Assembly: GCA_038061815.1 (NCBI GenBank)
Contig: JBBTYK010000002.1
Span: 1-24,065 of the forward strand
DNA length: 24,065 nt
Reading direction: 5' to 3'
From: JBBTXJ01 sp038061815
GTDB taxonomy: Bacteria > Patescibacteriota > Patescibacteriia > Magasanikbacterales > JBBTXJ01
In this document: piece by piece, positions 7,966 through 14,759 of the stretch
Layout: every line of letters begins with the position of its first letter
How positions within the stretch are numbered: the first letter of the stretch is position 1
Notes under the pieces: model-generated
Seen by the model: only the letters and a program-made list of their open reading frames with translations
Databases searched by the model: none
Told to the model about the DNA's origin: nothing
Made by a program: the position numbers and the translations under genes

Positions 7966-7984
7966 ACACTTGACGGGTATGTCA
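7951..7984. repeat. Perfect inverted repeat, 15-bp arms
   Basis: TGACATACCCGTCAA (7951-7965) and TTGACGGGTATGTCA (7970-7984) are exact reverse complements separated by 4 nt. The right arm overlaps the GTCAT start of the next palindromic element. It could be an operator for infB, since one arm contains the -35, or a member of the repeat family. The sequence alone does not decide. Confidence 0.9.
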
Positions 7985-8068
7985 TCCTGGAGCCCTCGCA
8001 AAGCGAGGGCGATAGGAGCCAAGAATGTATGGATTCTATCGCCCGCCTTTGGCGGGCTCCAGAATGAC
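7981..8068. repeat. Cloverleaf-like palindromic element
   Basis: Outer arms GTCATCCTGGAGCCC (7981-7995) and GGGCTCCAGAATGAC (8054-8068) pair with one mismatch. Inside are three smaller inverted repeats: CCTCGC/GCGAGG (around 8001), GCGATAG/CTATCGC (8009-8015 with 8036-8042) and GCCCGCC/GGCGGGC (8041-8057). The 18-nt core GCCCGCCTTTGGCGGGCT (8041-8058) recurs exactly at 20591-20608 inside a different element, which implies copying or shuffling of modules. Confidence 0.85.
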
Positions 8069-8080
8069 AAAAACCAACGC

Positions 8081-8109
8081 TTGACACTGCCTCTCGCCTC
8101 TGGTATCAT
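8081..8109 (+). promoter_or_regulatory. rny promoter
   Basis: A perfect -35 TTGACA (8081-8086), a 17-nt spacer and TATCAT (8104-8109). Predicted transcription start is near 8116, leaving a leader of about 150 nt before the rny ATG. This is unlike most other promoters in the window, which abut their start codons. Confidence 0.8.
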
Positions 8110-8243
8110 ACGGGTACCCTTACTCATAACTATCAACCGACGAACAAGAAGCTATTCAGTGGATGTATGTCATCTGTCACTCTGCGCATTTACCGTTACC
8201 ATTGCAGTGCTCTTCGCGCGTTACCACGGACGTAGTCTTCTTG

Positions 8244-8262
8244 GTTCTGTCGGCGACAGAAC
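8244..8262 (+). promoter_or_regulatory. Hairpin just before the rny start codon
   Basis: GTTCTGTC (8244-8251), loop GGC, GACAGAAC (8255-8262) form a perfect 8-bp stem ending 3 nt before the ATG at 8266. There is no Shine-Dalgarno sequence in the usual place. The hairpin would occupy the ribosome landing site, so it may control translation or processing of the rny mRNA. Function is inferred from position only. Confidence 0.6.
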
Positions 8263-8265
8263 AAT

Positions 8266-9792
8266 ATGGAACAATTAATCGGCGTCGTCGTGAGCCTCGC
8301 GCTCATGGCGTTGGGCATCGGCATCGGCTACGCGGTTCGCAAATACGTGGCACGGGCACAAGTTAATTCGCTTGAAGCGAAAGCGGACGCGCTTCTGACC
8401 GAAGCAAAAAACAAACAGCAAGAGCTCCTCATGCACGCGAAAGAGAAGGCGCTTGAGATGCTGGATGAAGCAAAAAAAGAAGAGGAGACGCGCCGGCGCG
8501 AGCTGCGCAGCATTCAAGACCGCTTGGAAAAACGCGAGGGTTTGTTTGACCAAAAACTCATTGAGTTCCAAGAAAAACAACAGCGGCTGGAAGACAAAGG
8601 AAAACAGCTTGACCACGAGCACGAAAAATTGGACGAATTGAAACAGCAGGAGGTGAAGGAACTGGAGCGCATGGCCAAACTGCCGCGCGAAGAGGCGTAC
8701 AAAGAACTCATGCAGCGCATTGAAAAGGAATCACAGGAGGACCTCGCTGTGCGCGTGCTGAAGCTGGAACGCGAATCAAACGACATTTTTGAACAAAAAG
8801 CGAAACGCATCTTGAGCGATACCATCCACCGCATCGCTTCTTCGCATGCCGCGGATGTAACCACATCCGTCGTGCAGCTCCCGAATGAAGAAATGAAAGG
8901 CCGCATCATCGGTAAAGAGGGGCGCAACATCAAAACGATTGAACGGCTCACCGGCTGCGACCTGATTGTTGACGACACGCCGGAAGTGATTACGGTCTCC
9001 AGTTTCAGCCCGATTCGCCGCCAGGTGGCGCGCATCGCGCTTGAAAAACTGATTGAGGACGGCCGCATTCAGCCCGCGCGCATTGAGGCGTTCATTGAGG
9101 ACGCCAAAAAAACGCTTGCACTGGACATGAAAAAAGCGGCGGAAGAGGCGCTCTATGAATTGGGAATCACCGGCCTTGACCCCAAACTCGTCATGATTAT
9201 CGGCCGCCTGAAGTATCGCTACAGCTACGGACAAAATAATCTCATGCACGCGAAAGAAGTTGCGTATCTGTCCGCGCTTTTGGCGGAAGAATTGGGCGTT
9301 GACGCCGCGCTTGCGAAAAAAGCCGGCTTTTTGCATGACGTTGGGAAAGCCATTGACCATGAAACCGAAGGCGGCCATCCGCAAATCGGCTACCGCATTC
9401 TCCTGAAATTCGGATTGCCGGAGGAAATTGCGTACTGCTGCATCGCGCACCATGAAGACAAACCGGAGACGCTCCTCGGCGCCATTGTGAAAGCCGCGGA
9501 CGCCATTTCCGGCGGACGGCCGGGCGCGCGCAGAGATTCGTACGAGGAATACATTGCGCGTCTGCAGGACTTGGAAAATGTCGCAACCGGATTCAAGGGC
9601 GTGGAAAAGGCGTACGCCATTCAGGCCGGCCGCGAGGTGCGCGTGTTTGTGACGCCGTCAGAAATTGACGATTACGCCGCGTATACGCTCGCGAAAGATA
9701 TTGCGCGCAAAGTTGAACAGGAAATGCAGTACCCGGGTGAAATCCGCGTGATGGTGATTCGTGAAACGCGCGTCATTGAATACGCGCGCTAG
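8266..9792 (+). CDS. rny: Ribonuclease Y
   Basis: Membrane-anchored endoribonuclease that starts mRNA decay. The 508-residue protein has the family order: an N-terminal membrane helix (about 4-25), a long charged coiled coil (about 30-190), a KH RNA-binding domain with GRIIGKEGRN (212-221), and an HD metal-dependent domain with FLHDVGKA (H357, D358), AHHED (395-399) and KAADAISGGRPGARR (D412). Length is typical (about 510-520). It has its own promoter and a long leader with a hairpin at the start codon. The HU-like gene follows within 21 nt but seems to have a separate promoter inside the rny 3' end. Confidence 0.97.
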   Translation: MEQLIGVVVSLALMALGIGIGYAVRKYVARAQVNSLEAKADALLTEAKNKQQELLMHAKEKALEMLDEAKKEEETRRRELRSIQDRLEKREGLFDQKLIEFQEKQQRLEDKGKQLDHEHEKLDELKQQEVKELERMAKLPREEAYKELMQRIEKESQEDLAVRVLKLERESNDIFEQKAKRILSDTIHRIASSHAADVTTSVVQLPNEEMKGRIIGKEGRNIKTIERLTGCDLIVDDTPEVITVSSFSPIRRQVARIALEKLIEDGRIQPARIEAFIEDAKKTLALDMKKAAEEALYELGITGLDPKLVMIIGRLKYRYSYGQNNLMHAKEVAYLSALLAEELGVDAALAKKAGFLHDVGKAIDHETEGGHPQIGYRILLKFGLPEEIAYCCIAHHEDKPETLLGAIVKAADAISGGRPGARRDSYEEYIARLQDLENVATGFKGVEKAYAIQAGREVRVFVTPSEIDDYAAYTLAKDIARKVEQEMQYPGEIRVMVIRETRVIEYAR

Positions 9793-9804
9793 GTGGTGTA
9801 TACT
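9776..9804 (+). promoter_or_regulatory. Promoter of the HU-like gene, leaderless layout
   Basis: TTGAAT (9776-9781), 17-nt spacer, TATACT (9799-9804). The -35 overlaps the last rny codons. The ATG at 9814 is 9 nt past the -10, so the mRNA would have at most a few untranslated bases. Confidence 0.65.
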
Positions 9805-9813
9805 ACACGACGT

Positions 9814-10098
9814 ATGAACAAAGCAACCCTTGCGCATCTCATTGCCGAACGCGTCAGCCTCTCCAAATCTCAAGGAGAAGCCATCATTTCGGCGCTCGTG
9901 GATATTGTCATTGCGAGTCTCAAACGCGGCGAAGAGGTGACCATTTCCGGTTTCGGCGAATGGAGCGCCCGCACCCGCGCAGGACGCGTGGGAGTGAATC
10001 CGCGCAACATCGGCGAGAAAATAACCATCCCGCCCGTGCGCGTGGCGAAATTCAAAGCGGGAAAAGTGCTCAAAGAATCGCTCAAATCCGGCTCTTGA
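9814..10098 (+). CDS. HU/IHF-family DNA-binding protein
   Basis: Small basic nucleoid protein that bends DNA as a dimer. 94 residues with the family pattern: N-terminal helices (MNKATLAHLIAERVSLSKSQ), the GEEVTISGFGEWSARTRAGRVGVNPRNIG beta-arm region, split here as EVTISGFGEW then R-N-P-R-N in the DNA-inserting arm, and the C-terminal VAKFKAGKVLKESL helix. I chose the ATG at 9814 (MNKATL) because it matches HU starts and fits the promoter; the frame runs 21 nt further upstream. All nine lysines use AAA. A hairpin and then a new promoter follow the stop codon. HU versus IHF subunit cannot be told. Confidence 0.93.
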   Translation: MNKATLAHLIAERVSLSKSQGEAIISALVDIVIASLKRGEEVTISGFGEWSARTRAGRVGVNPRNIGEKITIPPVRVAKFKAGKVLKESLKSGS

Positions 10099-10123
10099 CC
10101 GATTGCGCATCATCATCTAACAT
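10095..10123 (+). promoter_or_regulatory. Promoter of the 2,3-dehydratase-like gene
   Basis: TTGACC (10095-10100), 17-nt spacer, TAACAT (10118-10123). The -35 overlaps the stop codon of the HU-like gene. The promoter at 16649-16677 has the same build (TTGACG, 17 nt, TAACCT, overlapping the preceding TGA). Confidence 0.45.
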
Positions 10124-10153
10124 AAGAAGGACGCTCATCCGAGCGTCCTTCTT
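10124..10153 (+). terminator. 13-bp perfect hairpin after the HU-like gene
   Basis: AAGAAGGACGCTC (10124-10136), loop ATCC, GAGCGTCCTTCTT (10141-10153). It lies between the HU stop and the next Shine-Dalgarno site. The only T-rich part is the stem end, so termination is plausible but not clear-cut. If the promoter at 10095-10123 is real, transcription would start inside the left arm. Confidence 0.5.
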
Positions 10154-10160
10154 CAACATC

Positions 10161-10166
10161 AGGAGG
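10161..10166 (+). promoter_or_regulatory. Strong Shine-Dalgarno site
   Basis: AGGAGG ends 5 nt before the ATG at 10172 and supports that start over the ATG two codons later (11-nt spacing). A consensus site is notable because most genes in the window lack one. Confidence 0.75.
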
Positions 10167-10171
10167 CAGGG

Positions 10172-10798
10172 ATGGCAATGTGGCAGGAGTGGCTCGCCGA
10201 ACAGCGAGATGCGTCAACGATGGAAGTGACGGAAACGGAGCTTGAGAGGATTCTTGGCGCGCAAGGCAAGAAGCCCTGGGGCATGGTGGCCGGCAACCTC
10301 GGCCGCTGGGACCAGAGGTTTTGGCGTGTGATTGGCATGTCAATCATCGCCAAGCGCGAAGTCCCCGCATGGGAGCAGCCGATGGTGGAGGTGCTCGACG
10401 GACTAGGCACCGTGGCGCTCGTCTGCGACCCGAACAGCCACCGATACCTGCTGCAGGCGAAAACGGAACCGGGCAACAAGAAGAAGGACGGGCATGTGCT
10501 TTTGGCGCCCACGCTGCAGGCGAGCCGCGCGAACCTAGAGGCGGCGCATGGCGGCAAGCGCCCGCCGCGCGCAGAGCTTTTGGACGGACGCGAGCTCCGG
10601 TGGACGGAGTTCGTGCAGGATGGTGGCATCTTCCACGGCAAGGTGAATAGGTACGCGGTGCTACTCAAGACCGAACAGTCAATCGGCGACCCGCAGCCGA
10701 ACGAACGATGGTTCACCCACGCCGAGCTTCGCGAGGCCGTACGGGAAGGCGCATGCAACGAGCATCTGTTGCAGGCGCTCGCGCTTGAATTCGTGTAG
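10172..10798 (+). CDS. Single-module NDP-hexose 2,3-dehydratase-like protein
   Basis: 208 residues. The segment YLLQAKTEPGN followed by LLAPTLQASRANLEAAHGG is the recognisable signature of the NDP-hexose 2,3-dehydratase family (EvaA type), in which related positions read QAKxEPGN and LSPTxQAT. Known enzymes act on dTDP-4-keto-6-deoxyglucose in deoxysugar synthesis, are about 450-480 residues with two similar halves, and have a Nudix-like fold. This protein equals one half. The N-terminal WDQRFWRVIGMSI and EWEQPMVE-like parts fit the same module. No deoxysugar genes lie nearby, so the activity is uncertain. Codon use differs from its neighbours: 9 of 10 lysines are AAG and 10 of 11 glutamines CAG, while HU next door uses only AAA for lysine. 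It has its own promoter, Shine-Dalgarno site and terminator. Confidence 0.8.
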   Translation: MAMWQEWLAEQRDASTMEVTETELERILGAQGKKPWGMVAGNLGRWDQRFWRVIGMSIIAKREVPAWEQPMVEVLDGLGTVALVCDPNSHRYLLQAKTEPGNKKKDGHVLLAPTLQASRANLEAAHGGKRPPRAELLDGRELRWTEFVQDGGIFHGKVNRYAVLLKTEQSIGDPQPNERWFTHAELREAVREGACNEHLLQALALEFV

Positions 10799-10807
10799 TC
10801 GCGCTAC

Positions 10808-10831
10808 GCAGGGCAAATGCCCTGCTTTTTT
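10808..10831 (+). terminator. Rho-independent terminator
   Basis: GCAGGGCA (10808-10815), AA, TGCCCTGC (10818-10825), then six Ts. It begins 9 nt after the stop of the dehydratase-like gene and ends 8 nt before the converging tRNA-Glu gene. Confidence 0.9.
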
Positions 10832-10839
10832 ATTGATAT

Positions 10840-10914
10840 TGGTGACCCCTGCGAGAATCGAACTCGCGTTACCAGGATGAGAACCTGATGTCCTAGCCAC
10901 TAGACGAAGGGGCC
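10840..10914 (-). tRNA. tRNA-Glu (anticodon CUC)
   Basis: Read on the minus strand, the acceptor GGCCCCT (10914-10908) pairs with AGGGGTC (10850-10844). The anticodon stem TCAGG/CCTGG encloses loop TTCTCAT with anticodon CTC. The T-loop is TTCGATT. Discriminator A is followed by an encoded CCA (10842-10840). It lies 36 nt downstream of the toxin stop codon on the same strand. I see no convincing terminator beyond it. Confidence 0.95.
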
Positions 10915-10950
10915 GAAACACGTCAAATCTACCACTATAATGACAAACCG

Positions 10951-11223
10951 TCAATGCTGACGACGATATATTGAATGATCGCCCACGCGCAAGAGCAACA
11001 CCGCTCCACCCGGGAGAAAACAAAACAACGCGCGGTTGCGATAATCCAACGAAAAAGACCACCGCCCATGCAATTTTCCTGTCAATTTATGCGTACGGAG
11101 ACGCGGGTCAAACGGATTGTGCTCAAAAAGAACTCCCAACACCTTCAAACGTTGTTTGAGTTCGGGAGTTAACTTCTGGTAATCTCGTTTGAATTCCGGC
11201 GCGTACAAAATTCGGAACGCCAT
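10951..11223 (-). CDS. RelE/ParE-superfamily toxin
   Basis: 90 residues, basic, with the typical compact fold pattern: FRILYAPEFKRDYQKLTPELKQRL (two helices), a central LTGKLHGRWSFSLDYRNRALF beta region, and a C-terminal VGDHSIYR resembling the family's xGxHxxxY ending. Members usually cleave mRNA on the ribosome or, for ParE, poison gyrase; which applies cannot be told. It starts 3 nt after the stop of the antitoxin gene, the normal order for this type II pair. It sits directly upstream of tRNA-Glu. Confidence 0.88.
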   Translation of the reverse strand: MAFRILYAPEFKRDYQKLTPELKQRLKVLGVLFEHNPFDPRLRTHKLTGKLHGRWSFSLDYRNRALFCFLPGGAVLLLRVGDHSIYRRQH

Positions 11224-11226
11224 ATC

Positions 11227-11505
11227 TCAATCTAACTCATCCCACGATTTGAGCATACGCGCTTTGCCTGCCCGATATGAACGTTCCGCCTCTCGAACAC
11301 GTTTTAACGTTTCCGGCACATCAAACAAATAATCATCGGCAACGAGTTGCTGATACGTCTCAATATGCAATAAGACCGCTTCCGGTTGACTATTGTTAAT
11401 TAACACAACCGCATCCTGCGTCTCGCGCGCGACGTTAACAATATCACGATATTTGCGCTGTAAATCACGGGTAGAAAATGTTTTTGGAATCGCTTGAGGC
11501 GCCAT
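11227..11505 (-). CDS. Phd/YefM-family antitoxin
   Basis: 92 residues. The N-terminal part IPKTFSTRDLQRKYRDIVNVARETQDAVVLINNSQPEAVLL, seen here in shortened form as FSTRDLQRKYRDI and VLINNSQPEAVLL, matches the Phd/YefM DNA-binding fold; the C-terminal helix (RVREAERSYRAGKARMLKSWDEL) would wrap the toxin. I chose the ATG at 11505; an in-frame TTG two codons upstream (11511) is less likely. A palindrome overlapping the promoter fits autoregulation by the antitoxin. Confidence 0.88.
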   Translation of the reverse strand: MAPQAIPKTFSTRDLQRKYRDIVNVARETQDAVVLINNSQPEAVLLHIETYQQLVADDYLFDVPETLKRVREAERSYRAGKARMLKSWDELD

Positions 11506-11513
11506 ATGCAACT

Positions 11514-11542
11514 ATCATATAATATGTTGAATGGTATGTCAA
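11514..11542 (-). promoter_or_regulatory. Toxin-antitoxin promoter and likely operator
   Basis: On the minus strand TTGACA (11542-11537), 17-nt spacer, TATGAT (11519-11514), with the ATG 8 nt beyond. The palindrome CATATAATATG (11516-11526) overlaps the -10, as expected for an autorepressed toxin-antitoxin operon. The leader is again nearly absent. Confidence 0.75.
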
Positions 11543-11547
11543 ATTTG

Positions 11548-12843
11548 CTACTTTTCCGCCCAGCTTTCGTCCATACGCACCAGTAGCTCCTCGGCGCGGA
11601 GCGGCTCGGCCATCACCTCTTTCACGATTTTCTCCATCCGAACCACCTGCGAACCCTTCACCAGCGCCACATCGCCCGGCTCCAATTTTTCCTGCAACGC
11701 CAATCCCGCCTCTTCGCTGTTGTTATACGCCTCCACACGCCGCTCTGCCATTCCCGCGGCTCGCGCGGATTTGCCGATTTCCTTGCCGAGCTCGCCCACG
11801 GTCATGAGCACATCAACGCCAAGTTCAGCCACCCGCCGCCCCACCGCGACGTGACTCTCCAGCGCCAGATTCCCGAGTTCCACCATATCGCCAAGTACGG
11901 CGTAGCGCTCCCCTTGGCCAGAACCAGCCGGTTCAATCTCCGCGAGCGTCTCCACAGCCGCAATGGCCGCCAGCGGCGATGAATTATACGTATCGTCAAT
12001 GATGAGCGTATTTTTGATGCCCGGAATCAGACGCATACGGCCGGACGGCGGCAGATAGTGGCGCAATCCCTCTTCTACATCTTCCATAGAAAGCCCCACC
12101 GCCAAACCAACCGCTGCGCCGGCGAGCGCGGGATACAGCGCATGCCGCCCAACCGCGCCTTCAATCATGAACGGAATGGCGCGTTCGTGATACCGCAAAA
12201 TGGCGGCCATGCCGCGCGGCCACGCGCCGCGGTCCGGAAATTCCATCTCAACGCCGTCGGCGCGCACCGCCTCATCGCCAAAACCATACAACAGCGCCGT
12301 TCCCTTCACATCATGCTCCATGTCGCGCACATGCGGGTCGTCGCCGTTCAACACCGCGATGCCGCCCGATTTGAGCGCGCGCACAAGCGCCCCCTTTTCC
12401 TCCGCCACCTCCTCCACCGAACCAAAAAATTCCGTATGCGCCGCGCTCACCGCCGTCACCACCGCCACGTCCGGCGGCGCAATGTCACAGAGATACTGAA
12501 TATCTCCCTTACGGTCCGCGCCCAGTTCCAGCACCAGCCACTCCGGATAGTCCTTTGCTTTTGACCATGCGAGTTTCCGCGCGCGCATCCACACCGCGAG
12601 CCATCCAAGCAATGACCGCGCAGGCGAATCCGCGCCGATGATTGTCAACGGCACCCCCAGTTCATTATTGTAATTTTTTTTCGCGCCGCGCACGCGAAAC
12701 TCCTGCCCCAACACCGCGGCGATTGCTTCCTTTGCCGATGTTTTTCCCACTGACCCGGTTACCGCGACAATTTTAGGCCGCTGTGTGCGGATTATTTTCT
12801 CTGCGAGACGGCGGAGACGGTTTTGAATGAAGGATTTCATCAT
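11548..12843 (-). CDS. murF: UDP-N-acetylmuramoyl-tripeptide-D-alanyl-D-alanine ligase
   Basis: Adds D-Ala-D-Ala to the UDP-MurNAc-tripeptide in the cytoplasm, the last soluble step of peptidoglycan precursor synthesis. 431 residues. Mur ligase motifs are clear: P-loop GSVGKTSAK (30-38), KKNYNNELGVPL, the NGDDPHV segment, and DDTYNSSP in the C-terminal half. An N-terminal uridine-binding domain seems reduced, since the P-loop lies only 30 residues from the start. Two adjacent ATGs (12843 and 12840) could serve as start; I give the first, 7 nt after the PBP stop codon. It is cotranscribed with the PBP gene. Other Mur ligases usually have their P-loop further in and other motifs, so MurF is the best fit. 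Confidence 0.9.
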   Translation of the reverse strand: MMKSFIQNRLRRLAEKIIRTQRPKIVAVTGSVGKTSAKEAIAAVLGQEFRVRGAKKNYNNELGVPLTIIGADSPARSLLGWLAVWMRARKLAWSKAKDYPEWLVLELGADRKGDIQYLCDIAPPDVAVVTAVSAAHTEFFGSVEEVAEEKGALVRALKSGGIAVLNGDDPHVRDMEHDVKGTALLYGFGDEAVRADGVEMEFPDRGAWPRGMAAILRYHERAIPFMIEGAVGRHALYPALAGAAVGLAVGLSMEDVEEGLRHYLPPSGRMRLIPGIKNTLIIDDTYNSSPLAAIAAVETLAEIEPAGSGQGERYAVLGDMVELGNLALESHVAVGRRVAELGVDVLMTVGELGKEIGKSARAAGMAERRVEAYNNSEEAGLALQEKLEPGDVALVKGSQVVRMEKIVKEVMAEPLRAEELLVRMDESWAEK

Positions 12844-12850
12844 AGCAAGG

Positions 12851-14581
12851 TCATTTACTCGGCGGCGCTCCCCTATATTGTAGAATAAAACGCGCCAATT
12901 CGCCAAATACCGGCGCCGCAGTTGACTCGGCGTACTTGGCAATTTTCGGCCGCACGAATTTCGTCACCATCACAAACTGCGGGTCCTCCACCGGCCCAAA
13001 ACCGGCAAACGAATGAATGGTGTCATCGCCGTATCCCGCGCCTTCCGCAATCTGCGCCGTGCCTGTTTTCCCCGCAATGCGATACCCTGGCACCCGCGCG
13101 GTTTTCGCGTGCCCCTCCTCAACCACGGACACCATCATGTCCGCGGTGAGCGCAGCCGCGCGCGGCGAGAGCACCTCGGTATACTGCGACGGTTCGGCTT
13201 CAAAAATCACCTTGTCGCCGTCCTGAATCTTTTCCACGATATACGGCTTCACCATCTTTCCGCCATTCGCCAGCGCGCTGTACGCCTGCGCCATCTGCAA
13301 TGCGGTCACCGTAATCCCCTGTCCGAATGACGCGGTGGCGGGATAGACGAATCCCTCTTTTTCCAAACTGGCGATGGTGCCCGCAACTTCCGTGTGTAAC
13401 TGAATGCCGATTTTCTTGCCGAATCCAAACTGTTCAACGTATTCCCGCACCGCATCGCCGCCCAGCCGTTCCGCCACGAACACCATGCCCGTGTTGATGG
13501 AATTGACGAGCACCTCGCGCATGGTGCGTTTTCCGTAGCGTTTCTCGCCGGCGTTTTTAATTTTGAATCCCTCAATTTCACGCACGCCCGGGTCATCAAA
13601 CATCGTATCCGGCGTTACCACTTCTTGGTCAAGCGCCGCGGCCATAACGAGCGGTTTCATGATGGACCCGGGCTCGTACGCGTTAAAAATGGCGTCGTTG
13701 TTGAAATACTGCACGTCTTCCACTTTTTGATACTCATTCGGGTCAAACGCGGGATACGAACAGAGCGCGAGAACCGCGCCAGTTTTGGGGTCCACCACCA
13801 CGGCCGATGCGCCGGTTGCTTCAAATTCTTTCGCGCGGCGTTCAATATCCGCGCATACCTCATACTGAATAGCGCGGTCAATTGTTAGGGTAATGTCCAC
13901 TCCATCCTTCGCGGGCCGATAGTCGCGTCCGCCGAACGGAATCCATGCGCCGAGCGGGTCGCGCTCGCCGCGCACTGCGCCTTGACGGCCGGCGAGCTGT
14001 TCATTATAAAAACCCTCAATGCCATACCGCCCCACCGGCGTTCCATCATCCTGCAATCCAAAAAAACCAATGACATGCGCGCCCATTTTCCCTTCGGGAT
14101 AATACCGATACGGCTTGCGCGAAAAATAAATGCCCGCCAGTTGTTTTGTTTCCAATTTTTGTTTTTCGTCTTCCGTAACGCGCGAAATAAGCGGCACGTA
14201 TACGTCATTCGGATTGTTTTTGAGCGTTTGATACGCGTCCCATCGTTTGGCGTCGCCGATAAACAGCGCATCGTCAATGGCGCGCGCGGTTTTTTCCGGG
14301 TCAGCCACCTCTGTAGTATTCGCAAATACTAAAAATACATCGCGATGAATCGCCACGGGCACGGTGTTCCCCGTGGCGCCGTCTTTGAAAAAAATACCGC
14401 CGCGCGCGGGGAATAATTCCTGAAATGCCTGATGCGTGCCGAACGCGAGGGCGGTGTAAAGGTCGCGCTGCCAGATTTGCAGCGTAAAAAGGCGAAACAC
14501 AACAACCGCCGCGAAGAGGACTCCGAGGAGCCCCATGAGGCGCAATCGCCGCACGTCATTATCCGCACGTTCCGTTGGCAT
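12851..14581 (-). CDS. Penicillin-binding protein, FtsI/PBP2 type transpeptidase
   Basis: Class B PBP that cross-links peptidoglycan outside the membrane. 576 residues: a short cytoplasmic N-terminus, one membrane helix (about 16-35), a dimerisation/pedestal region (about 55-215), then the transpeptidase domain with SIMK (Ser306, Lys309), SIN (361-363) and KTG (505-507). All three catalytic motifs are intact. The FGQGITVTALQMAQAYSALANGG stretch is typical of FtsI-like enzymes. murF follows 7 nt after the stop, as in division-cell-wall clusters, which favours a septal (FtsI) role over elongation (MrdA). No PASTA repeats are seen at the C-terminus. Confidence 0.93.
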   Translation of the reverse strand: MPTERADNDVRRLRLMGLLGVLFAAVVVFRLFTLQIWQRDLYTALAFGTHQAFQELFPARGGIFFKDGATGNTVPVAIHRDVFLVFANTTEVADPEKTARAIDDALFIGDAKRWDAYQTLKNNPNDVYVPLISRVTEDEKQKLETKQLAGIYFSRKPYRYYPEGKMGAHVIGFFGLQDDGTPVGRYGIEGFYNEQLAGRQGAVRGERDPLGAWIPFGGRDYRPAKDGVDITLTIDRAIQYEVCADIERRAKEFEATGASAVVVDPKTGAVLALCSYPAFDPNEYQKVEDVQYFNNDAIFNAYEPGSIMKPLVMAAALDQEVVTPDTMFDDPGVREIEGFKIKNAGEKRYGKRTMREVLVNSINTGMVFVAERLGGDAVREYVEQFGFGKKIGIQLHTEVAGTIASLEKEGFVYPATASFGQGITVTALQMAQAYSALANGGKMVKPYIVEKIQDGDKVIFEAEPSQYTEVLSPRAAALTADMMVSVVEEGHAKTARVPGYRIAGKTGTAQIAEGAGYGDDTIHSFAGFGPVEDPQFVMVTKFVRPKIAKYAESTAAPVFGELARFILQYRGAPPSK

Positions 14582-14593
14582 AGCGTATCCCCT

Positions 14594-14622
14594 ATTTTAC
14601 TACGCTTGATAATTTCCACCAA
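14594..14622 (-). promoter_or_regulatory. PBP-murF promoter
   Basis: On the minus strand TTGGTG (14622-14617), 17-nt spacer, TAAAAT (14599-14594); the ATG lies 12 nt beyond the -10. It overlaps the tRNA-Pro promoter on the other strand, so the two could compete for polymerase. Confidence 0.5.
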
Positions 14623-14633
14623 GCAGGTATACT
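14606..14633 (+). promoter_or_regulatory. tRNA-Pro promoter
   Basis: TTGATA (14606-14611), 16-nt spacer, TATACT (14628-14633). The mature tRNA begins 15 nt after the -10, leaving a short 5' leader for RNase P. It overlaps the divergent PBP promoter. Confidence 0.7.
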
Positions 14634-14648
14634 ATGCACATTCCGATT

Positions 14649-14721
14649 CGGGCTGTAGCTCAGTTGGTAGAGCGCACGGTTCGGGACCGTGAGGCCGTGG
14701 GTTCAAGTCCCGCCAGCCCGA
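14649..14721 (+). tRNA. tRNA-Pro (anticodon CGG)
   Basis: Acceptor CGGGCTG (14649-14655) pairs with CAGCCCG (14714-14720). D-arm GCTC/GAGC, anticodon stem CACGG/CCGTG with loop TTCGGGA (anticodon CGG), T-arm GTGGG/CCCGC with loop TTCAAGT. The C1-G72 pair and A73 fit proline identity. The 3' end is followed by CAAA, so CCA is not encoded and must be added, unlike tRNA-Glu in this window. Confidence 0.96.
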
Positions 14722-14759
14722 CAAAACGAAGCTAGAACCTTTTTTGAAAAATAAAAAAT

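Larger units (their letters stand above)
7927..8265. other. Divergent infB/rny intergenic region (339 nt)
   Basis: No gene is seen here. From left to right it holds the infB promoter, a perfect inverted repeat (7951-7984), a cloverleaf-like palindromic element (7981-8068), the rny promoter (8081-8109), and a leader of about 150 nt for rny that ends in a short hairpin. A plus-strand frame opening near 8163 runs into rny out of frame and shows no protein character. Confidence 0.8.

Noticed and set aside
7981..8068. Cloverleaf-like structure as a tRNA gene
   Set aside because: Arms are 15 bp with no T-loop, D-loop or anticodon-like features. It shares modules with other repeats in the window.
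7927..8136. 70-residue N-terminal extension of IF-2
   Set aside because: It translates the palindromic elements and the promoter. The MNVSEL start fits the IF2_N module.
10936..10941. TATAAT on the plus strand as a promoter
   Set aside because: No -35 and no plus-strand gene follows; it faces into the 3' end of the toxin gene.
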